From: Candidatus Zixiibacteriota bacterium
GTDB lineage: Bacteria > Zixibacteria > MSB-5A5 > GN15 > FEB-12
DNA length: 47,343 nucleotides
Assembly: GCA_024276275.1 (NCBI GenBank)
Contig: JAJRXM010000033.1
Coordinates: 1 to 47,343, forward strand
Reading direction: 5' to 3'
The stretch's first letter is position 1; each line of letters starts with the position of its first letter. Below are positions 1 to 8,826 of this stretch, one piece after another. Made by a program: the position numbers and the translations under genes. A model generated the notes under the pieces. That model was given only the letters and a program-made list of their open reading frames with translations. It did not search any database and was not told the origin of the DNA.

Positions 1-1
1 A

Positions 2-37
2 ATTGAAACGGTTATCGAAAAAAGTCTGGATAAATAA
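2..37 (+). CDS. possible 3' end of an upstream gene (partial)
   Basis: The first 36 bases read as eleven codons ending in TAA in frame 2 (IETVIEKSLDK then stop). The composition looks like a coding C-terminus and nothing else occupies the window edge, but so short a tail cannot be identified. From here to the end of the next gene at 230 (about 190 bases) I see only a short GTCTC-TGG-GAGAC hairpin near 170-182. Confidence 0.25.
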   Translation: METVIEKSLDK

Positions 38-229
38 ACCGAGAGCTGCGTAAAAACAGAAAAAAATGTAATTTTGTAGAAAATTTCAAGAAGAAATAAT
101 TAAGAAATGTGTCTCATTTTTATTGACAAGTTCCGTACACATAAATTTCTATCATATAGATTAGGGCTAGTCTCTGGGAGACCTGTCAGGTTTTCCTGTT
201 TTATAATTATAAAAAATAATTACATCCAT

Positions 230-2220
230 CTACTCTGAATACAGGATCGAAACAGTTAGATCATTATTGGAAACTGTTTGTTGGAAAAATTCCTTTATCT
301 GTTGATAATTTTTAGGGGAAAAATATGTTTGATCTAACCTGAATATTCTTTGCACAGACAATTTATTTCCGATTTTAGTAAAACTTACTCCACAGCTTCC
401 AACTTGGTTTTTGAACATAAAGTCTTCGGGTACTGCTTCAATTTGCATTTCATCAGGGAACTCTAATACTACATTCTCATGAAGTTCATAAGCATAATCA
501 AACATGATAGACAGGGTTCTATTGTCATCAACAAATGGATTAGATATTTTTTCCATATACTCAAGCGGTTTTATAAGAATCCTGTCTCCCATGAGCTCAT
601 TCTCTATATTAGGGAATGAAATAGAATATTTAAGATAGAGAGGTTCTTTACAAGTATTTATATTCTCATACGTAATACTATCAACCTCTTCATCAAAAAG
701 ATAATCTTTAATAAAATCTTTAATTTCATTGTTGTACTCAGCCTCTTTGACATCATCTAAAATTACTCTCAAAGATCGTGCGGTGTGTCCTGTTATTTTT
801 TCATGAACATTAGATAATACATCAAATTCATCAGTAATTGTAAGATTTATACTTCTTTTAGAGCTATTGTCATGCGAATTTGAAAAAGGAACATGTACAT
901 ATAAACTAGATTGAGCACCGCCTAAGAGTGCTGATATGCCCTCTGAATACCAAGGTACTTGTCCGTACGGTATGTATAATTCTCCCGGGGCAAAAAACTC
1001 CCATTCCTTCTCTTCATTTTTAACAGCTACAAGCATTCTATCAAATTGCCAATACTTGGCATCTTTAACAAAGATATTTTCATCACGATCAACAACCCGG
1101 CAGATCTTAGCATCAATATCCATTTCACGTAACATATCACAGAAGATATAAGTAATCCCACTTCGATTAGCGTATCCGCTTTTTATTGCTTTATCGGCAT
1201 TTTCATATTTCTTCTTTTTTATTTTCTTTTCAGTTTCTACAAATGTCAGATTTATCAGATTTTCATTAACCCAATCATAAGCAGCTCTCATCTTTTCACC
1301 ATCAGTAGATAAACTTTCAAATTCTTTTACAATTTTCTTTATTTTTTTACTTTTATCTATGTACGCCGCCATCCACTTCGGAAATAAAGAAGAGTATTTT
1401 CCCCAGTACGCATTCGCGGTACAGACTTCGGTATAATAATAATGGAGTTGTCCTAATAAGACATTTTTTGGAAGAGTATGAGGTTCACTTTCAAAAGCAG
1501 CAATATTATTTATTGTGAAAACTATTTTTTTTGTTTCTTTTAATCTTGGTAGTCGTTCTACTTCAACATCATTGTTAGGGTCCAAACATAAGGACATATA
1601 ATTTGGTGCATATTGTGAACCCATGTATGCAAATTGAGATTTTGTTAACCCTTTACCGTAGAATAAGTGCCAAGTTAATTCACCTTGTAAGAGAGCTATA
1701 TTTTTTTGAATATTCCAATAGCTAACATGATTAGGAAGTCGTAATTTTATACGGTACTCTATAATACAATCATCCGTCAGACCCGGCATAGAGAAAGATT
1801 TTTGCTTAATTTTTACTTTACGATTTTTAAAGACTTCTTTTTCAACTATCTGATCTTCAGCTAAATAAACAGTATCACCGTCATGATGAATAGTTCTCGC
1901 CCGCAGACTGAGAACTTTTTGATCGGCACTATAAAGAGGGATAGAAATATCACCCTCTTCCCTTCCATCCGAAGTTAATATCCTTAGACGCCGATATATA
2001 GTATAGTAATATTTCTCTTTCATCATATCTCTATCATCCATGATAATTTTCTCAAAAATCATGACAGCATCTTTTATACCAAGACTTGTATCAGGACCAA
2101 CAGCCCAATCGGTTTCAGTAATAGGGCCCAAGTGAACTTAACCTTTTTCTTTTTTGATAAAACACTTCCGGAAATCAACAAAAGACAAAATATCAAAATA
2201 ACTATTTTACACTTTTTCAT
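230..2220 (-). CDS. DUF3857 / degenerate transglutaminase-like exported protein, signal peptide out of frame
   Basis: The long reading frame (633 codons, 2131 to 230) opens at a TTG and encodes a DUF3857 N-terminal half followed by a transglutaminase-like core. A typical signal peptide (MKKCKIVILIFCLLLISG) starts at the ATG at 2220, behind a GGGGA ribosome site, but lies one frame off. Adding one G to the GGG run at 2127-2129 would join it as ...FTWGPITETDW, the usual form in this family. The core has lost the enzyme triad: the Cys motif GDCKDK is GYANRS, the His position reads FDRM, and the Asp position reads FAPG. If made, it is probably a non-catalytic exported binding protein. It follows its catalytic-type neighbour by 8 bases and is probably co-transcribed with it. 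Whether the frameshift is real or an assembly indel cannot be decided here. Confidence 0.7.
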
Positions 2221-2228
2221 ATTTTCCC

Positions 2229-4194
2229 CTAATTACTGCTTTCAAGTTTAAGTTTCATATTTCTCCCTTTTGATAACGTACGACGAAATTTACGAGCGGC
2301 CTTATAATTTTCCTTTTTTACAAGGTTGCCTAATGAAGTATATAAAGATAATATTTTAATCGTACTATCTATTTGTTTGAGGTCATACGAATATGAAACA
2401 GTTTCGCATTCCGCTTTAATCGAGTCAGGTTTAAAATCGACTTTCCAAGAATCATCAAATGTCCAGTCTATCTCAATCTCGGTTTTCTTAAAACCACCAA
2501 ACCATATAGGATGAATTCTTTCTTTTTTCTTAAGCACAGGTAATCTTCCGGCATAGATAAAATCAACAGGTAAAAATCGGAGATCACCTGATTTTATAAT
2601 ATAATCGGATTGTTCTATATTAAATTGTATCCAAGATGAGTCGTTATTATTGTCAAATGAAAATTCCGATAACTTCAAAGACGGAAGTATATCAGAGAAT
2701 CTACTTTTATATATATTTATTAACTTTCCTGTTTTTGTTTTTGAAAGATAGTGTGCAGTAGCGAACGCCTTTGCTCCATAATCAATTATAGTAACATTTG
2801 ATGACATATTACCATCATTGTCTAAATGAGCCTTCACAACAAACTTACTATTATTTTTTTCAGGTGATATATAAGGAATTTTCATTAAAGAACTGTCGAT
2901 ATTTTCAGCTATTAGTATTTTTGTACCATAGAGATGTACCGGTAGTTCCCCGATATGCTGTACCGGATCAGTAGGGTCAAACAAAAGCCAACCATTCACA
3001 GTTGCATTCGGCATAGAATCTATATCGGGAATAGAATCGACTTGAACCCCGAGAATACAATGATCAAATTGTAAAGGTGTCGGTAATCTAGGGTCAACGT
3101 ACCCTTTGACTGATGCAGTTGACAGATACAGACGGAATATCTGTCAACTGCAGCATAGCTCTCATAAGAGCAACTTTATCTTTACAGTCGCCATAACGAT
3201 TATAAAAAGTTTCAGATGCATTTCGGGGTACAAAACGCCCTTTCCCTATTTCAACAGCGACATATCTGATTTCATCACGAACAAACTTGGCAATCGCTTT
3301 TAGTTTTTGTTCTGCATTCGCAAGAGTATTTATATTATTTTTGACATAATCAATTATTGCTTGGTTAGAGTTAACAGCATTTCCCAAATATTTTCTCGCC
3401 CATACTGACACATCATTCCAATTACTGAAGTTGAAATCTTTTTTTTCATTTGGATTAAAGCAGGTTATTTTAATATAACGGGTCATATAATACCATGGCG
3501 GCATTAGTTCTTCATCCGGCTGGTATGGCAAGTCTTCTGTTGTCCAGGTATATTTATTTTCATCCTTGGCGTACTCACAGACTTCGGCATAGTGACTTCC
3601 TTCGAAAAGTTCCCAACCTTTTGGTACTGTCACTTTAAACCTTGCTGACATTACAGGTTCCTGCACCTGAATATTAAAAGATTGAAAATAACTATCCCAG
3701 CTACTTTTTTCTGTTAATGTATATTCAAAAGCAACAACATCTCCGACTTTTACGTCTTCAAATCCGGCAAGATATATCATAGCATCATCATAATACCCCG
3801 CAGATAAATCTGATGCGGCCTGAGCAATATTATCCTTTTTTAATTTTACAACTTTACCGTCTGATTTTATATGCCACCCTTTAACATTTTTTATTTTACG
3901 CCAACTTGAAATACTCTCATACAGATTCATATATTCCATACCGGATGAATTAAGTAGTTTGACGACTTTTTTTATATCTCTTCTCGTTTTACCGTCATCA
4001 GATATTTCTACATCATGGTCATTTACTAAAATCCATGCTGTAGCTCTTGAATCTACTGTCATAGAATCAGAACGTGTTATGGCGTTTGTAATCCATTTCC
4101 TCTGACCGAATGATAGAGTAGGAAGAGACAATAATAGTAAAACAATTAATAATAAGTGAATGTTACAATATGGTCTTAGTTGATTGGAAATCAT
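2229..4194 (-). pseudogene. DUF3857 + transglutaminase-like exported protein, split by a frameshift
   Basis: This is two halves of one protein. The first frame (4194 to 3094, 366 codons) has a signal peptide (IHLLLIVLLLLSLPTLSFGQ), a DUF3857 domain and the start of a transglutaminase core with the catalytic Cys in RYGDCKDKVALM. It then hits TGA at 3094-3096. The second frame continues as VKGYVDPRLPTPLQFDHCI, with the His in FDHC, and LLFDPTDP with the Asp, running to TAG at 2229 (its first ATG is at 3014). The frame change lies at about 3097-3117. All three catalytic residues are present across the two halves, unlike the downstream paralogue. The family is common in FCB bacteria and its substrates are unknown. 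It is either a recent frameshift or a sequencing indel. Confidence 0.75.
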
Positions 4195-4241
4195 ACCCTC
4201 TCCTATAAATAACTAATAACAGTTCAAATTCTTCATATAAA

Positions 4242-4270
4242 ATGATATTTATAATCTCCTTAATTGTCAA
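4242..4270 (-). promoter_or_regulatory. sigma-70 type promoter for the DUF3857 pair
   Basis: On the minus strand, TTGACA (4270-4265), a 17-base spacer and TATCAT (4247-4242) match the -35/-10 consensus with one mismatch. It would start transcription near 4235, about 40 bases before the ATG at 4194. The rest of the 4195-4437 intergenic stretch holds no further gene. Confidence 0.55.
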
Positions 4271-4437
4271 CTATATAATGTTAATATGAAATGGAGATTA
4301 ATTTATCTCCTGTAGGGTAGATTTCACAGTAAATACCGCTACTGATTCTTTTCTCTTCTTCCTCATATTCCGCTTGACTTCACACCTATTTTTTTCCTTT
4401 TTCTATCAGGAAAAAATAACTCTTAAAAGGAATTAAA

Positions 4438-6117
4438 ATGGCAGAACAATATATTTTTACAATGCTTCGGCTTGACAAGCATTACGGTCAAAAGCAAATA
4501 CTTAAAAATATCAATCTCTGTTTTTTCCCCGGAGCCAAAATCGGCATTGTCGGCGAAAACGGGTCGGGTAAATCAACTGTTCTAAATATAATGGCGGGAC
4601 TTGATGATGAATTCACCGGGCAGGCAGACTTAACCCCGGGCAATGAATCAGGAATTGTACTACAGGAACCTATTTTAGATGAAACCAAAACTGTTCGGGC
4701 AACTATTGAATCGGCCTTTGTAAAAATCAACCAGATGCTTGCCGATTACGACAAAGTGACAGCATCGATGGCGGAGCCGATGTCTGATGATGAAATGGCA
4801 AAAGCGATGGACCGTATGGCAGTGCTGCAAGACCAACTTGACACAGCAGATGCCTGGAATTTAGACCAAAAGATTGACCACGCCTCCGATGCGATGTGTC
4901 TTCCAGATGACGACCGTATTATCGGAACTCTATCAGGCGGTGAAAAACGCCGTGTCGCTCTTTGTAAAGCTCTCCTTGAAAAACCTGATTTACTTCTGCT
5001 TGACGAACCGACCAACCATTTGGATGCCGAAACTATCGACTGGCTGGAAATTCAACTGCGTGAATATCCCGGAACTGTTATAGTCGTTACTCATGACAGG
5101 TATTTCCTTGATAATATTACAAAATGGATTTTAGAACTCGACGGCGGTGAAGGTATTCCGTATGAAGGCAACTATACCTCGTGGATTCAGCAAAAACTTG
5201 AAAAACTGGCTGCTGCTCAAAAAGGTGATTCACACCGAACTAAGGCATTGGAGCATGAACTCTCATGGATAAAGATGAGCAATAACGACCGCAAAGAACT
5301 TGCCCGAAACAGAATTGCCGATTATGAAAAACTTATAGCAAAAGAAAAAGTCAAAGCCGAAGGCAACCGCAATGCGATTGAAATTGTTCGCGGTCCTGAA
5401 CTCGGTTCACAAGTTTTGGAATTTGCAAATGTCTCCAAAGGGTTTGACGGAAACACGCTGATTGAAAATCTTGATTTCAAACTTCCTCGCTCGGCTATTG
5501 TCGGCGTTGTCGGACCGAACGGAACAGGAAAAACAACACTTTTTAAAATGATAACCGGTGATGAAAAGCCTGATTCGGGTGAGGTTACTTTAGGACAGAC
5601 TGTCAAAGTTGCTTTTGTCGACCAGGACCGTTCCACACTTGAAGATACTCATTCGCTTATACAAGAAGTCGGTGAAGGATTAGAAGAAATAGATTTTGGC
5701 GATAGAAAAATACCTATCCGTCAGTATCTTTCCCGTTTCGGATTCAAAGGTGCCGACCAGCAGAAAAAAGCAAACGAACTCTCCGGCGGTGAACGTAACA
5801 GAGTGCATCTTGCTAAAGTTCTTAAACAGGGCGGTAATGTTTTACTGCTTGATGAACCGACCAATGATTTGGATGTAAATACATTGCGGATGCTTGAAGA
5901 AGCTATTTTAGAATTTTCGGGTTGTATATTAGTAATTTCGCATGACAGGTTTTTCTTAAACAGAATATGTACTCATCTGTTAGTATTTGAAGGTGACCAA
6001 AAAGTACATTGGTTTGAGGGGAACTATAACGATTATGAAGAGTGGCGGAAAAAAACTCATGGCACGGCTTTGTTTGAAAACCGCCGTAACAGATATCGGA
6101 AATTAGTAAAAAGTTAA
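4438..6117 (+). CDS. ettA: energy-dependent translational throttle protein EttA (ABC-F ATPase)
   Basis: A 559-residue twin-ATPase ABC-F protein, against 555 in E. coli EttA, and colinear with it from start to end. The first ATPase has Walker A GENGSGKST at residues 39-47, signature LSGGEKRR and Walker B LLLLDEPTNHLD. The second has GPNGTGKTT near residue 362, LSGGERNR and LLLDEPTNDLD. The linker between them carries the P-site-tRNA-interaction region. There are no membrane segments. EttA binds the ribosomal E site and gates the first translocation according to ADP/ATP ratio. The start is supported by AAAAGGAATTAAAATG, and the gene ends with tandem TAA TAA. It stands alone on the plus strand between minus-strand genes. 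Confidence 0.95.
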   Translation: MAEQYIFTMLRLDKHYGQKQILKNINLCFFPGAKIGIVGENGSGKSTVLNIMAGLDDEFTGQADLTPGNESGIVLQEPILDETKTVRATIESAFVKINQMLADYDKVTASMAEPMSDDEMAKAMDRMAVLQDQLDTADAWNLDQKIDHASDAMCLPDDDRIIGTLSGGEKRRVALCKALLEKPDLLLLDEPTNHLDAETIDWLEIQLREYPGTVIVVTHDRYFLDNITKWILELDGGEGIPYEGNYTSWIQQKLEKLAAAQKGDSHRTKALEHELSWIKMSNNDRKELARNRIADYEKLIAKEKVKAEGNRNAIEIVRGPELGSQVLEFANVSKGFDGNTLIENLDFKLPRSAIVGVVGPNGTGKTTLFKMITGDEKPDSGEVTLGQTVKVAFVDQDRSTLEDTHSLIQEVGEGLEEIDFGDRKIPIRQYLSRFGFKGADQQKKANELSGGERNRVHLAKVLKQGGNVLLLDEPTNDLDVNTLRMLEEAILEFSGCILVISHDRFFLNRICTHLLVFEGDQKVHWFEGNYNDYEEWRKKTHGTALFENRRNRYRKLVKS

Positions 6118-7021
6118 TAAATAAAAACGGTGAGGAGTATTTCCAATCCTCACCGTCATCGAAATCATCTATATCACTTTCAAAGTCAAAAAATAACTCA
6201 TTTTTTCTTTTTTTCTCAGCAAGTAAATCAGCTCGTTTGAGATAGATTTTATGAGTTATCTCATAACCAAGCTCTTCATTTGCTCGAGCAAGTTTATAGA
6301 AATATTCGGAATCGGTCGGGTCAATTTTCACCAATTTCTTTAGCGGTTTAATAGCTTTGTTATACTGTTCCAGCATAAGATATGAAAAAGCTTCAATACG
6401 ATATGCCCATTCATATTCATCATCTATTTCAATCGCCTGCTTGGCAACATTTATAGCACGATCATACCAACCTGCCTTATAATACTTTTCGGCAAGCTCT
6501 ATAAGTTCATAATCATCGGTAGAGTCATCACGCACTATTATTTCCTGCAACTCAATTTCATATTCCAATGAATTTCTTTTATGCTCATAGCGGATTTTGT
6601 TGCGAACTTTTTCAAGCATCCTTCCGAGCATATTTGCCCCAAATCCTTTATCATTCTGCCCCCAATACCTGTCGGTATCTGAATAAAAGACAATAGAGCA
6701 TTCGTTGGAATTTAGAATTTTTGTTTCAAGCTCAAGATGTTAACTGAACTTGGCATGCAATGCGGTAAACATAACAGCATCACGTTTACAATCCCAATTT
6801 ATTCCTGATGCATAAAACCGACTTTGTCCGATTCTCCATGCTTTGTTTGCTGTTTTGGCTAACCGAATTTTTTCAGATAGATATGAATCAGAAAATTTCT
6901 GAGCTTGATAAAAATGTTCTACTGTCTGCCATGCTTTCCCATTGATATACACGCCAAATTTTGCATAGTTTGAGAATGACCCAAACGCTCCTTTAGTAGT
7001 GTTATCAAATTTTATAGTCAT
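5903..7021 (-). pseudogene. NADAR domain + TPR fusion protein, interrupted by an in-frame TAA
   Basis: Reading from the ATG at 7021, residues 1-93 are the first part of a NADAR (YbiA-like) domain: GSFSNYAKFGVYINGK and WQTVEHFYQAQKF. An in-frame TAA follows at 6742-6740. The same frame continues with the rest of the domain, HLELETKILN...DTDRYWGQNDKGFGANMLGR, so the TAA replaces one codon (Gln expected in KFSQHLEL) rather than ending the gene. After the domain (about residue 155) come TPR-like helices (about 168-265) and an acidic tail. The next-available ATG is 6631. The frame then runs through the terminator at 6127-6156 and 215 bases antisense into ettA before a stop at 5903, which is not credible as protein; a stop near 6160 was probably lost. 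NADAR proteins are N-glycosidases acting on riboflavin intermediates or ADP-ribosylated guanine. Nearby SPFH and tRNA-like genes suggest a nucleic-acid repair or conflict role (inference). Confidence 0.75.
6127..6156 (-). terminator. rho-independent terminator for the minus-strand NADAR-TPR gene
   Basis: ACGGTGAGGA (6127-6136) pairs perfectly with TCCTCACCGT (6147-6156): a 10-bp stem and 10-base loop. On the minus strand it is followed by TTTTTATTTATT. There is no T-run on the plus side, so it mainly stops leftward transcription, although ettA ends ten bases away and may also use the hairpin. Confidence 0.75.
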
Positions 7022-7054
7022 TGTTGTTCTTTCTCATTAAAATAATTTTATAGT

Positions 7055-7079
7055 AAGGAGCAGAACTTTTCTGCTCCTT
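7055..7079 (-). terminator. strong 11-bp hairpin between small ORF and NADAR gene
   Basis: AAGGAGCAGAA (7055-7065) pairs with TTCTGCTCCTT (7069-7079) across a 3-base loop. The T-run lies on the plus side (TTTTGTT). On the minus strand the tail is AU-rich but not a T-run, so for the leftward operon it is better read as an attenuator or mRNA-processing hairpin lying between the stop at 7083 and the ATG at 7021. Confidence 0.5.
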
Positions 7080-7082
7080 TTG

Positions 7083-7214
7083 TTAACGCAATATGTTTTG
7101 ATCAAAAAACCAATTTTCAAGTTTGCTCCACTCTAAGTCAAAATAACTTAGATTCCGGTATTCTTGTTCAGCTTTTGAATCTTTTCCTTTGAGTATTTCA
7201 AATATATAAAACAT
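7083..7214 (-). CDS. 43-residue hypothetical protein downstream of the SPFH gene
   Basis: ATG at 7214 behind CGGAGATATAAAATG (good spacing), 43 codons to TAA at 7083. The sequence begins MFYIFEILKGKDSKAEQEYRN and ends WFFDQNILR. It is rich in charged and aromatic residues, with no signal peptide or membrane segment. It lies 49 bases after the SPFH stop and 61 before the NADAR start, in the same direction, so it is probably part of the same operon. I do not recognise a family. The ribosome site and codon-like composition are the only support. Confidence 0.45.
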   Translation of the reverse strand: MFYIFEILKGKDSKAEQEYRNLSYFDLEWSKLENWFFDQNILR

Positions 7215-7263
7215 TTTATATCTCCGTTTCTTATTCGGAGATTGAGATAACAACCTCCGAAAT

Positions 7264-8367
7264 TTAAATCAGTTTCATTATTTTATCCTTCAGCCCTTCA
7301 TCACCTAAGATGACTTTTAAGTCTGAGCTGCCGGCAATTCTTTCTAAAACTTCCAGCTCCTTCAGTTTCATCAGCACCGGAGAAGATTCCAAAATTTTAG
7401 CTGAGTTCAGCTGCGATCTAAGCGAAGCAGTTTCTTCTCTTCGTACAATTAAGTTTGCTTCCGAAGTTTTCTTAGCCTCAACAACTTTGTTCATCAGTTC
7501 TTTCATATCACCGGGAAGGATAATATCTTTAATTCTTAAAGAGACAATCTGAAGACCTAAGTCACTAGTCGATTTAGCCAAGCTTTGTTTCATCTCTTGT
7601 GAGATTGAATCTTTTTCAACTAAAAGAGATTCCAAGTCAAATTGTCCGACAGTTTCTCTTAACACAAGCTGAGCTTCTTTGTAAATTGCCTGTGTGTAAT
7701 CATCAACGGCAGTTACTGCTTTTAAAGAATCAACAACCTTTAGAGAAACCATTGCATTTATTCTCAGTGTTACTTTATCAAGAGTCAGTAATTCCTGTCC
7801 GTTGATTTCGATTTTTGTGTCATGCTTATCAACAGTCACCAGACTAAAACTACCGACAGATTTCCAGTACAAATGCAGTCCCGGTTCTAGCACTTCTACA
7901 ATCTTTCCGTCAAGCGACAGAATACCCTGACACCCGTCTGAAATCATGTACTGATGAATAAGAGAGTTAAATTTCAAAGACTGTTGTAAAACCGAAATCT
8001 TTTCATGTATAATCTCTTTAGCAGTTACTTCAAGAATTTCAATTTTAATCTTATGAAATTCTTTCCAGTAAGCATAAACACCCGATGTCAACACATCTGA
8101 AAGCCTATTGTCAATCCAGACAAGAGCAACCTGACTATCTGAAAGGTTTACAATCTCAGCACTCGTATCTAATAGTTCTGATTTAATAATCATTTCTAAG
8201 TCAGGAATATCAATTCGTGCGGTAACAGTAGTTAATACCCGCACTTTCACGTTGAACATCCAACCCCAAAACCAATAGATACCTTCTTCTAAGATTCTTT
8301 TGATTTGCTTGTCATGAAAAAGGAATCCTTTTTCATACTTTCTAATTTTAATTCTTTTTACAAACAT
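7264..8367 (-). CDS. SPFH/Band-7 (slipin-like) protein, soluble form with three N-terminal repeats
   Basis: The start is set at the ATG at 8367 behind AAAGGAGGAACAATG; the frame is open upstream to 8466, but without a ribosome site. The 367-residue product has no N-terminal membrane helix, unlike membrane stomatins. It shows three related blocks ending in GIYWFW (about 30), GVYAYW (about 93) and GLHLYW (about 163), each preceded by a strand of type LxxxxxxxxVLxxG. The third leads into the SPFH domain (about 165-330: DKVTLRINAMVSLKV, then LGLQIVSLRIKDIILP, typical of slipins) and a helical C-terminus. SPFH proteins oligomerise as scaffolds. Adjacent tRNA-like RNAs match the SPFH/tRNA-like pairing reported in bacterial RNA-repair gene neighbourhoods, so a scaffold for RNA handling is the favoured role. 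No RtcB or other ligase is in the window. Confidence 0.75.
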   Translation of the reverse strand: MFVKRIKIRKYEKGFLFHDKQIKRILEEGIYWFWGWMFNVKVRVLTTVTARIDIPDLEMIIKSELLDTSAEIVNLSDSQVALVWIDNRLSDVLTSGVYAYWKEFHKIKIEILEVTAKEIIHEKISVLQQSLKFNSLIHQYMISDGCQGILSLDGKIVEVLEPGLHLYWKSVGSFSLVTVDKHDTKIEINGQELLTLDKVTLRINAMVSLKVVDSLKAVTAVDDYTQAIYKEAQLVLRETVGQFDLESLLVEKDSISQEMKQSLAKSTSDLGLQIVSLRIKDIILPGDMKELMNKVVEAKKTSEANLIVRREETASLRSQLNSAKILESSPVLMKLKELEVLERIAGSSDLKVILGDEGLKDKIMKLI

Positions 8368-8469
8368 TGTTCCTCCTTTCAATTGAGGGTTTTCTAATTT
8401 ATTATTAAAAAACTTTATCTTTCTTATTTTATAGACTTTCCAAAGACAGAAACTGAAACACCACATGCA

Positions 8470-8589
8470 TCATACGGAGTGTTGCTTAAGTGAAAAGATT
8501 TCTTTGCTTGCTTCCCCCTCACCAATAATTGTAGAAGCATAGCAATTTTTCTTAGCACGGAATCCGCACACTTCAAAGTATTTTGTCAT
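8470..8589 (-). CDS. 39-residue hypothetical protein between the tRNA-like RNAs and the SPFH gene
   Basis: ATG at 8589 to TGA at 8470, preceded by a G-rich GGGGGGAAG at a somewhat long distance. It begins MTKYFEVCGFRAKKNCYAS and has two cysteines eight residues apart. It lies in the same frame as the SPFH gene, with TGA then TGC ATG joining them, so it could be the remnant of an N-terminal extension or a separate small protein. I do not recognise a family. Confidence 0.4.
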   Translation of the reverse strand: MTKYFEVCGFRAKKNCYASTIIGEGEASKEIFSLKQHSV

Positions 8590-8674
8590 GTTGTCTTATT
8601 TCTTCCCCCCAAGAATCAAGACCGGTATTAACAGTTACCGTCTTCTTCAAGCCTATTTTGATCCACGAACAAAG

Positions 8675-8751
8675 TGGCTGTGACACAGGATTTGAACCTG
8701 CGACAAATGGATCCTATGTCCATCGCTCTAACCATACTGAGCTAATCACAT
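8675..8751 (-). ncRNA. tRNA-like RNA 2 (near-canonical cloverleaf, odd anticodon loop)
   Basis: Read on the minus strand from 8751. The acceptor is ATGTGAT paired with GTCACAG (six pairs; the terminal pair mismatches), ending in CCA at 8677-8675. The D-arm is GCTC/GAGC with a GG-containing loop. The anticodon-position arm is ATGGA/TCCAT with a 7-base loop CATAGGA. The variable loop is five bases and the T-arm GCAGG/CCTGT has loop TTCAAAT. The anticodon position would be UAG (8716-8714), but base 33 is A instead of the near-universal U, and a Leu reading does not fit the short variable loop. It looks like a tRNA mimic rather than a decoding tRNA. It begins just after tRNA-like RNA 1 and precedes the SPFH operon. 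Confidence 0.7.
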
Positions 8752-8752
8752 T

Positions 8753-8826
8753 ATGAAGGTAGGGAATCGAACCCTTAAAAGGCGTATAGCCTTTACCTGT
8801 CCATGCATTTAAAGTGCATTCTTCAT
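8753..8826 (-). ncRNA. tRNA-like RNA 1 (non-canonical, canonical T-arm)
   Basis: A 74-base unit read from 8826. ATGAAG at the 5' end pairs with CTTCAT at the 3' end. Inside are three hairpins: ATGCA-CTTTAAA-TGCAT, then AAAGG-CTATACG-CCTTT, then a T-arm AGGG-TTCGATT-CCCT with the conserved TTCGA core. An eight-base linker between the first two hairpins and a nearly absent variable loop do not fit an ordinary tRNA. In an alternative fold, TAAAGGT upstream (8840-8834) pairs with ACCTTCA. The CTTTAAA hairpin then becomes the anticodon arm with anticodon UUA, and the AAAGGC/GCCTTT hairpin becomes a long variable arm, with the D-arm lacking. No encoded CCA follows. A cognate RNA of the SPFH protein is the best guess. 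Confidence 0.55.

Noticed and set aside
5903-6126. C-terminal part of the NADAR-TPR frame antisense to ettA
   Set aside because: It lies beyond a strong terminator, loses the TPR pattern at once and mirrors the codon structure of ettA. Treated as lost-stop read-through, not protein.
8466-8475. Selenocysteine or Trp read-through at the TGA between small ORF and SPFH gene
   Set aside because: No SECIS-like hairpin is apparent immediately after the TGA, and a strong ribosome site at 8367 explains SPFH translation on its own.
8675-8826. Two ordinary decoding tRNA genes
   Set aside because: One has A33 and a Leu anticodon on a short variable loop. The other lacks a D-arm or a proper variable loop depending on the fold. 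Neither satisfies the usual tRNA rules fully.
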